NCBI GenBank assembly: GCA_003556985.1
Contig: PWPZ01000059.1
Location: 1 to 12,315, forward strand
Length of the DNA stretch: 12,315 nucleotides
Source: Bacteroidota bacterium
GTDB lineage: Bacteria > Bacteroidota > Bacteroidia > Bacteroidales > PUMT01
Reading direction: 5' to 3'
Shown here: positions 8,201 to 12,315 of the stretch, one piece after another
How positions within the stretch are numbered: the stretch's first letter is position 1
How the letters are laid out: the number at the start of each line of letters is the position of its first letter
Program-made: the position numbers and the translations under genes
Notes under the pieces: model-generated
Databases searched by the model: none
What the model was told of the DNA's origin: nothing
The model's input: the letters and a program-made list of their open reading frames with translations, nothing else

Positions 8201-9289
8201 TTATTCAGCCTGATGTTTTCTTTTTACCAGAACCAGGAATTTTTTAACCGCTTCACTTTTCTCATCGATAGAATACTTTGTTCTCAGCAGGGTCAGGGCC
8301 GCCTCATATGATTTTGAATTATTAATATCATCTATGCACTGATTATATTTCTCCGGTCTGCCCCTGAATATTTCCTTAATGAACAAAAACTTGTCATTCA
8401 GTCCGATGGAATTTCTCAAATCAGCGATTGACCTGTACTGTATCCGGCTTGTAAGATCTTTTTGGGTTTGTTTTTTTGCGATTGCCTTGTTAATGTAATT
8501 CTGGGAGGACTGATATTTGTCGGCCACTATTTCTATATTGTCCGGTCGGTTAGTATTTTTTCCGGCTGACCGGGGTTTCTTATCACTGGCTTCAGGTCCG
8601 GCCGGAGGGGTTGTTTCCTTTTCTTTGTCAGGTTCAGATTCTCCCTTTTGGTCTGATGATGGTTGATGTTCAGCCTCCTTTTCTTCTCTGTGCCACGGTT
8701 TAACTTCCTGTTCTTTTGTGGCTTCCTGATCTTTTATGTTTCTCCCGCCAGTATCCTGGTTCCCGGTATCGTAACCGGCCTCTTCTCCGGACTTCTTGCC
8801 GGATTCTTCCCGGGACTCCATTCCGGCTTCTTTTCCGGATCTCTTGCCGGAACCTTTTCCGGATTTCCTTCCGGCTTCCTCACCGGGCTCCTCTCCGGAT
8901 TTCCTTCCGGCTTCCTCACCGGGCTCCTCTCCGGGTTTTTTAGCGGACTCCTGTTCTTTTGGCCGTCCCTGGTGCCGGTCTCCCATTCCCATACTCTGGG
9001 AGGGGCCCGGAACGATTCCTTCGGCTTCGTAGATTTTATCATCTTTAACCGGATCAGGATCTGAAGGTACGACTGGCTTCCCGGAGGGCAATGGTTTTTT
9101 TTCCCCGCCGGGATCTTCGGGGATTTCTGCTTTGAAACTCAGGAGTATATCATGTATATTCCTGGCTTTTTCTATTGCAAGATCAATATCAATATCGGAG
9201 AATTCATTATCACTGTTGATCTGTTTTATAATTAACTCAAGTTCCCGGAGCTTGTAATTCAGGTTCTTTTTTAAATTTTCAGGATACAT
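8201..9289 (-). CDS. Conserved Bacteroidota-type hypothetical protein with a repetitive charged linker
   Basis: Function not recognised. The 362-residue protein has no signal peptide or membrane segment and is probably cytoplasmic. It has three parts: a helical N-terminal segment (1 to about 55) with LRELELIIKQINSD and a DIDIDLAIEKARNIHDILL helix; a long Gly/Glu/Lys/Ser/Pro-rich, probably disordered linker (about 56-250); and a globular helical C-terminal domain (about 255-357) with SIADLRNSIGLNDKFLFI, EIFRG and SEAVKKFLVLVKRK. The C-terminal pattern (IGLND-[KR]-F-x-F, then a paired-helix segment) resembles a domain I recall at the ends of uncharacterised Bacteroidota proteins. Inside the linker are 15 four-residue units, including an exact 12-residue tandem duplication. 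ATG at 9289 is the only start, because an in-frame stop lies four codons upstream. It probably leads the minus-strand gene run, 9 nt before rsmI. A structural or scaffold role is a guess. Confidence 0.8.
   Translation of the reverse strand: MYPENLKKNLNYKLRELELIIKQINSDNEFSDIDIDLAIEKARNIHDILLSFKAEIPEDPGGEKKPLPSGKPVVPSDPDPVKDDKIYEAEGIVPGPSQSMGMGDRHQGRPKEQESAKKPGEEPGEEAGRKSGEEPGEEAGRKSGKGSGKRSGKEAGMESREESGKKSGEEAGYDTGNQDTGGRNIKDQEATKEQEVKPWHREEKEAEHQPSSDQKGESEPDKEKETTPPAGPEASDKKPRSAGKNTNRPDNIEIVADKYQSSQNYINKAIAKKQTQKDLTSRIQYRSIADLRNSIGLNDKFLFIKEIFRGRPEKYNQCIDDINNSKSYEAALTLLRTKYSIDEKSEAVKKFLVLVKRKHQAE
8756..8935 (-). repeat. 15 x 12-bp (4-residue) degenerate coding repeat
   Basis: Codons 119-178 of the hypothetical protein form fifteen consecutive four-residue units of the form [SAPT]-G-x-x, mostly SGEE, PGEE, AGRK, SGKK and similar; one unit has Arg in place of Gly. 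In DNA this appears as TCCGG or a close variant recurring about every 12 bases on the plus strand. The charge pattern alternates between acidic (EE) and basic (RK, KR, KK) units. It looks like replication-slippage growth of a low-complexity linker rather than a folded domain. Confidence 0.85.
8858..8929. repeat. Exact 36-bp tandem duplication
   Basis: Two perfect head-to-tail copies, 8858-8893 and 8894-8929, each beginning TCCGGATTTCC and ending ACCGGGCTCCTC on the plus strand. A third copy begins at 8930 but decays after TCCGG. The unit is a multiple of three and encodes a 12-residue block repeated twice in the hypothetical protein, so copy changes keep the frame. Perfect identity suggests a recent duplication. 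There are no spacers, so it is not a CRISPR. Confidence 0.95.
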
Positions 9290-9359
9290 ATAACAATATT
9301 AGCTGTTGGTAAGGCATTTTATTTAATTTTGTAAAATTAACAATTAAATAAGAAAGCAA
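9279..9359 (-). CDS. Possible 26-codon leader reading frame before the hypothetical gene
   Basis: A GGAGGA (9373-9368 on the minus strand) sits 8 nt before a TTG that opens a 26-codon frame, with an internal ATG at codon 15. It ends in TGA overlapping the first 11 nt of the hypothetical gene in a different frame. The encoded peptide is hydrophobic and resembles nothing I recognise. This is one of the best-spaced Shine-Dalgarno-like sites in the window, but TTG starts and Shine-Dalgarno use are both uncommon in Bacteroidota, so it may be chance in AT-rich DNA. If real, it could couple translation to the downstream gene. Confidence 0.15.
   Translation of the reverse strand: MLSYLIVNFTKLNKMPYQQLILLYVS
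9299..9331 (+). promoter_or_regulatory. Candidate Bacteroidota-type promoter for murF-alr
   Basis: TAATTTTG at 9324-9331 matches the Bacteroidota -7 consensus TAnnTTTG exactly. At the expected distance upstream (21-nt gap) there is only TTAG (9299-9302), a 3-of-4 match to the TTTG -33 element. Transcription from here would give a leader of about 120 nt before the murF-alr ATG. Such short AT-rich motifs arise often by chance, so this is tentative. No comparable site was found for the minus-strand gene run. Confidence 0.3.
9323..9340. repeat. Perfect 8-2-8 inverted repeat in divergent intergenic region
   Basis: TTAATTTT-GT-AAAATTAA is a perfect inverted repeat lying 34 bp from the start of the minus-strand hypothetical gene and about 117 bp before the murF-alr ATG. 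Its symmetry and position between divergent genes suit a dimeric repressor or activator site, but all arm bases are A or T, which raises the chance expectation. It overlaps the candidate -7 element at 9324-9331. Confidence 0.4.
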
Positions 9360-9457
9360 TCAGATGTTCCTCCAATTTTAAATACCAGACATAAAAACAG
9401 GGACAGGCTAAAATAATGTAAAGCTTTGACTTGTGGAAAATACGCTACCGGAATTAT

Positions 9458-11926
9458 ATGAACGACTATAGTATTCAGCAAATAGCTGCGGCATGCGGCG
9501 GAGAATTATATCTGGAATCCGGGAATATTATTGTGAGGCATCTGGTGACCGACAGCAGACGGTTTTCTTTTCCCGGGGATTCTGTTTTTTTTGCTCTTTC
9601 AGGCGAACGTCATGACGGGCATGACTATCTTTCCGACATGTACCGGCAACAGGTCAGGAATTTTGTTGTCAGCCGCCTCCCGGAAAACCTTCTCCCTTAC
9701 CCCGGGGCTAACTTTATTCTTGTTCCGGATACCCTGGAAGCTTTGCAAAAACTGGCGGCCATGCACCGCTCTTTATTCAGATTACCGGTTATCGGAATTA
9801 CCGGCAGCAACGGCAAGACTATAGTAAAGGAGTGGCTGTTTCAGTTACTTCAAAAAGACAAGGTTATTGTCCGCTCACCAAAAAGCTATAATTCACAGGT
9901 GGGTGTTCCCCTGTCGGTATGGCTTATCAGGCCCCATCACGAACTGGCTATTTTTGAGGCAGGAATTTCCCGTCCAGGGGAGATGGTCAATCTGGAGGCA
10001 ATCATTAAACCCGATATAGGGGTTATAACAAATATGGGTGAGGCGCACCAGGAGTATTTTTCCGACATGAAGCATAAGCTGGCGCAAAAGCTTGAGCTGT
10101 TTAAAAATTCCAGGGTGCTGATTTATTGCCGCGACCATTGCCTGATAGATGAATATGTAAGAAACAATAGCAGTTTTACCGGTATTCCTCTTTTTACCTG
10201 GTCGGTTTCTGAAGGGGCTGACCTGGTTATTACGGAAATATCACGTCATTCAGCCGCTACATCCATCAAAGCATCATTCAGAGGCGAAGCCTGTTCTGCC
10301 ACTATACCATTCACAGACCAGGCATCGATAGAGAACGCCATTCATGCCTGGAGTGTAACACTGTGGCTGGGTTATTCGCCCGAATACATCTCCCGCAACA
10401 TAAGCAATCTCCAGCCCGTGGCCATGAGGATGGAGCAGAAGCAGGGGATAAATAATTGTACAATTATCAATGACAGTTACAACTCCGATCCCGATTCCCT
10501 TGCAATTGCCATGGATTTTCTTTCCAGGCAGAGCCAGCACAGGAAGAAAACCCTTATTCTTTCCGACATGTTCCAGACCGGAAAAACCATTAAGGAGCTC
10601 TACAGTGAAACAGGTGAACTGCTGACAAGGGAGAAAACAGACCGTGTAATCGGCATTGGAAAAAATGTACCGCTAATTAAGGAGCATTTTTCCGGCAGAT
10701 CCGATTTTTATGGCTCGACCGAAGAATTTATCAATGATTTTGAGCCGGATAGTTTTTATGATGAAGCCGTTTTGCTGAAAGGTTCGCGGGATTTTGGATT
10801 TGAGCGCATATCCACACTTCTTGAAGAGAAGGTTCATGCTACCGTAATGGAGATTAACCTTGACAATCTGGTAAGAAATTACAACTATTTTAAATCGCTG
10901 ATCAGGCAGGACACTAAAGTAATGGCCGTGGTAAAGGCTTTTTCTTACGGAAGCGGCAGTTACGAAATTGCCAATACCCTTGCATACAATCTGGTAGATT
11001 ACCTTGCCGTTGCTTTTTTTGACGAGGGCATAAGTCTGCGTAAAGCAGGGGTAAAGGTGCCCATAATGGTAATGAACCCTGATAAGGCAAGCCTGTCCAG
11101 AATGGCCGTCCACAAGCTGGAGCCGGAGATTTATAATTTTTCAGGGCTCAGGATACTGATTGAAAAACTGCGGCAGCAGAATATTAAGGATTACCCAATC
11201 CATATCAAGCTTGATACCGGAATGTACCGCCTGGGGTTTTCGGGCCGGGAACTACCAGAACTTTTACGGATAATAACCGGGAGCGGGAATATAAAAGTGT
11301 GTTCAGTGTTTTCTCACCTGGCCGCGAGTGATGATCCTTCACATGATGATTTTACCAGGGAGCAGATCGATCTTTTCATCACTATGGCAGACCGGATATG
11401 TAATGAGTTGTATTATAAGGTAATGAGGCATATCCTGAATTCGTCAGGCATTGAACGGTTTCCCGAAGCACAGCTGGACATGGTCCGTCTGGGAATTGGT
11501 CTGTACGGCATTAGTGCCATTGAAAATAACAAGCTGGCCAATGTTAACACATTCCGGAGTATAATATCACAGATAAAGGAGGTCCCAATGGGTCATACGG
11601 TAGGGTATTCGAGGGGACACAAAACAAAATCCGATACCCGCATAGCTGTTGTGCCTGTGGGTTATGCCGACGGACTAGACAGGAGGCTTGGGAATGGCAC
11701 CGGCAGAATGATAATTAACGGGGTATCTGTTCCTGTAGTTGGCAATATCTGCATGGATATGTGCATGGTTGATATAGGTAACCTGACAGCCAGAGAAGGA
11801 GATGAAGTTATTGTTTTTGGAGAAGATAATCCCATTTCCGATATTGCAGACGCATTATCGACAATTCCATATGAAGTGTTTACAAATATTTCATCGAGGG
11901 TGAAACGTGTTTATGTGCAGGAATGA
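9458..11926 (+). CDS. murF-alr: Bifunctional UDP-MurNAc-tripeptide:D-Ala-D-Ala ligase / alanine racemase
   Basis: Fused peptidoglycan enzyme. The N-terminal MurF part (about 1-455) adds D-Ala-D-Ala to UDP-MurNAc-tripeptide using ATP; the C-terminal part (about 460-822) is a PLP-dependent alanine racemase supplying D-Ala. MurF evidence: Walker motif GITGSNGKT (Lys120), EAGISRPGEM, TNMGEAHQE and NDSYNSDPDSL. Racemase evidence: VMAVVKAFSYGSG with PLP lysine Lys493, DTGMYRLGF, VGYSRGHK with catalytic Tyr717, VPVGYADGLDRR and GNICMDMCMVD. Both halves appear complete. The PLP motif reads KAFSYGSG instead of the common KADAYGHG, a form I associate with Bacteroidota fusions. I chose ATG 9458 because MNDYSIQQIAAACGGEL is the normal MurF beginning; an in-frame TTG at 9431 would add nine residues. 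No clear Shine-Dalgarno precedes either. It is divergent from the minus-strand run and 71 nt before a glycosyltransferase gene. Confidence 0.95.
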   Translation: MNDYSIQQIAAACGGELYLESGNIIVRHLVTDSRRFSFPGDSVFFALSGERHDGHDYLSDMYRQQVRNFVVSRLPENLLPYPGANFILVPDTLEALQKLAAMHRSLFRLPVIGITGSNGKTIVKEWLFQLLQKDKVIVRSPKSYNSQVGVPLSVWLIRPHHELAIFEAGISRPGEMVNLEAIIKPDIGVITNMGEAHQEYFSDMKHKLAQKLELFKNSRVLIYCRDHCLIDEYVRNNSSFTGIPLFTWSVSEGADLVITEISRHSAATSIKASFRGEACSATIPFTDQASIENAIHAWSVTLWLGYSPEYISRNISNLQPVAMRMEQKQGINNCTIINDSYNSDPDSLAIAMDFLSRQSQHRKKTLILSDMFQTGKTIKELYSETGELLTREKTDRVIGIGKNVPLIKEHFSGRSDFYGSTEEFINDFEPDSFYDEAVLLKGSRDFGFERISTLLEEKVHATVMEINLDNLVRNYNYFKSLIRQDTKVMAVVKAFSYGSGSYEIANTLAYNLVDYLAVAFFDEGISLRKAGVKVPIMVMNPDKASLSRMAVHKLEPEIYNFSGLRILIEKLRQQNIKDYPIHIKLDTGMYRLGFSGRELPELLRIITGSGNIKVCSVFSHLAASDDPSHDDFTREQIDLFITMADRICNELYYKVMRHILNSSGIERFPEAQLDMVRLGIGLYGISAIENNKLANVNTFRSIISQIKEVPMGHTVGYSRGHKTKSDTRIAVVPVGYADGLDRRLGNGTGRMIINGVSVPVVGNICMDMCMVDIGNLTAREGDEVIVFGEDNPISDIADALSTIPYEVFTNISSRVKRVYVQE

Positions 11927-11949
11927 ACAGTCTCTTTCAGATTTATACA

Positions 11950-11972
11950 GGTTCCCGTTAACCGGGAGGTGG
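11950..11972 (+). promoter_or_regulatory. Strong Shine-Dalgarno partly sequestered by a small hairpin
   Basis: GGGAGGTGG (11964-11972) is the best Shine-Dalgarno-like sequence on the plus strand here. Its first bases pair in a 5-bp stem, TCCCG (11953-11957) with CGGGA (11963-11967), around a TTAAC loop. An alternative stem, GGTT (11950-11953) with AACC (11960-11963), would free the site; the two folds exclude each other. The stems are short and no T-tract follows, so this is not an intrinsic terminator. The site is 11 nt before ATG 11981 but 28 nt before the glycosyltransferase ATG. Confidence 0.3.
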
Positions 11973-11980
11973 TTTATAAG

Positions 11981-12019
11981 ATGATAAATAAATATCTATG
12001 CCTGAAATCTCAGCAGTAA
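11981..12019 (+). CDS. Possible 12-codon upstream reading frame overlapping the glycosyltransferase start
   Basis: ATG at 11981, 11 nt after GGGAGG, opens a 12-codon frame (MINKYLCLKSQQ) that ends in TAA at 12017-12019. It overlaps the first codons of the glycosyltransferase (ATG 11998) out of frame. The peptide itself shows no recognisable feature. It could couple or limit translation of the downstream gene, or simply be a chance frame beside a purine-rich stretch. Confidence 0.2.
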   Translation: MINKYLCLKSQQ

Positions 12020-12315
12020 TAATAACCTTCAACGAGGAAAAAAACATCGCAAGATGCCTGGAGTCCCTGTCGGAAGTGGTTGATGAAATAGTTGTCGTAG
12101 ACTCATATTCGACCGACCGTACCTTTGAGATATGTAGTGGGTTTGGTGTAAAATTCATCCGTAACAAATTCGAGGGATACGTGCAGCAAAAGAATTTTGC
12201 CGTTTCGATGGCGAAATTTCCGGTTGTCCTGTCACTTGATGCTGATGAAGCCCTTTCACCCGATCTTCAGAAAGCAATTCTTGCTAGCAGGAAAGACTGG
12301 AAATCAACCCGTACA
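11998..12315 (+). CDS. Family 2 glycosyltransferase, N-terminal part, cut by the window end
   Basis: The first 106 codons of an inverting GT-A glycosyltransferase, with the frame open to the last base. Motifs: N-terminal PEISAVIITFNEEKNIARCLESL (nucleotide-sugar binding strand and helix), EIVVVDSYSTDRT with Asp35 and Asp40, a VQQKNFAV segment, and the DxD-type metal site LDADEA (Asp81 and Asp83). This combination resembles the WaaE/KdtX-like group that adds a sugar to the lipopolysaccharide core, but donor and acceptor cannot be told from this fragment. ATG 11998 is the only possible start, as an in-frame TAA lies at 11989-11991. It is 71 nt downstream of murF-alr on the same strand and could be cotranscribed as part of an envelope gene group. 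Confidence 0.9.
   Translation, partial: MPEISAVIITFNEEKNIARCLESLSEVVDEIVVVDSYSTDRTFEICSGFGVKFIRNKFEGYVQQKNFAVSMAKFPVVLSLDADEALSPDLQKAILASRKDWKSTRT

Noticed and set aside
8858..8929. Tandem 36-bp repeat as a CRISPR array
   Set aside because: The copies are directly adjacent with no spacers, lie in frame within a coding region, and no cas gene is near.
8663..9064. Long plus-strand frame of 133 codons opposite the hypothetical gene, plus other stop-free frames there
   Set aside because: It is explained by the 12-bp periodic repeat, which keeps several frames open. The translation is Ser/Phe/Gly/Leu-rich low complexity, and the minus-strand gene has proper flanking domains.
9431..9457. TTG at 9431 as the murF-alr start
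   Set aside because: The nine extra residues do not look like MurF, whereas ATG 9458 gives the normal family N-terminus; neither has a clear ribosome site.
10673..11113. 146-codon minus-strand frame opposite murF-alr
   Set aside because: It is antisense to conserved MurF and racemase sequence and shows no family motif or ribosome site.
11953..11967. Hairpin after murF-alr as an intrinsic terminator
   Set aside because: The stem is only 5 bp and is followed by GGTGG rather than a T-tract; overlap with the Shine-Dalgarno is a better reading.

Overview
The window is a stretch of a Bacteroidota (probably Bacteroidales-like) chromosome carrying mostly housekeeping genes. The strongest pointers are a fused MurF-alanine racemase gene, two TPR sensor kinases with Bacteroidota-type AHDLKNP histidine boxes, a poorly characterised two-domain protein whose C-terminal block resembles one I recall from Bacteroidota genomes, and start codons that mostly lack a Shine-Dalgarno sequence. 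No rRNA, tRNA, CRISPR array, insertion sequence or phage gene was seen.

Layout. (1) Bases 2-1465, plus strand: a sodium:solute symporter whose first codons lie before the window. (2) Bases 9289-1495, minus strand: six closely packed genes read right to left. They are a hypothetical protein with a highly charged repetitive linker, rsmI (16S rRNA methyltransferase), xseA (exonuclease VII large subunit), two paralogous TPR-histidine kinases, and xseB (exonuclease VII small subunit). Gaps are 9, 97, 10, -4 and 33 nt, so transcription as one or two operons is plausible. (3) Bases 9290-9457: an AT-rich divergent intergenic region with an 8-2-8 inverted repeat and a possible Bacteroidota -7 element. 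(4) Bases 9458-11926, plus strand: the murF-alr fusion, making D-Ala and attaching D-Ala-D-Ala to the peptidoglycan precursor. (5) From base 11998: a family 2 glycosyltransferase running off the end, preceded by a short leader with a strong Shine-Dalgarno sequence, a small hairpin and a 12-codon reading frame.

The most unusual arrangement is that the two exonuclease VII subunits are separated by about 4.3 kb holding two membrane sensor kinases with predicted periplasmic TPR domains. The kinases overlap by ATGA, look like a tandem duplication, differ mainly by about three TPR units (ten versus seven), and have no response regulator nearby. The second oddity is the hypothetical protein at 8201-9289, with a run of fifteen four-residue units including an exact 36-bp tandem duplication. 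Nothing in the window is clearly a novel defence or mobile system.
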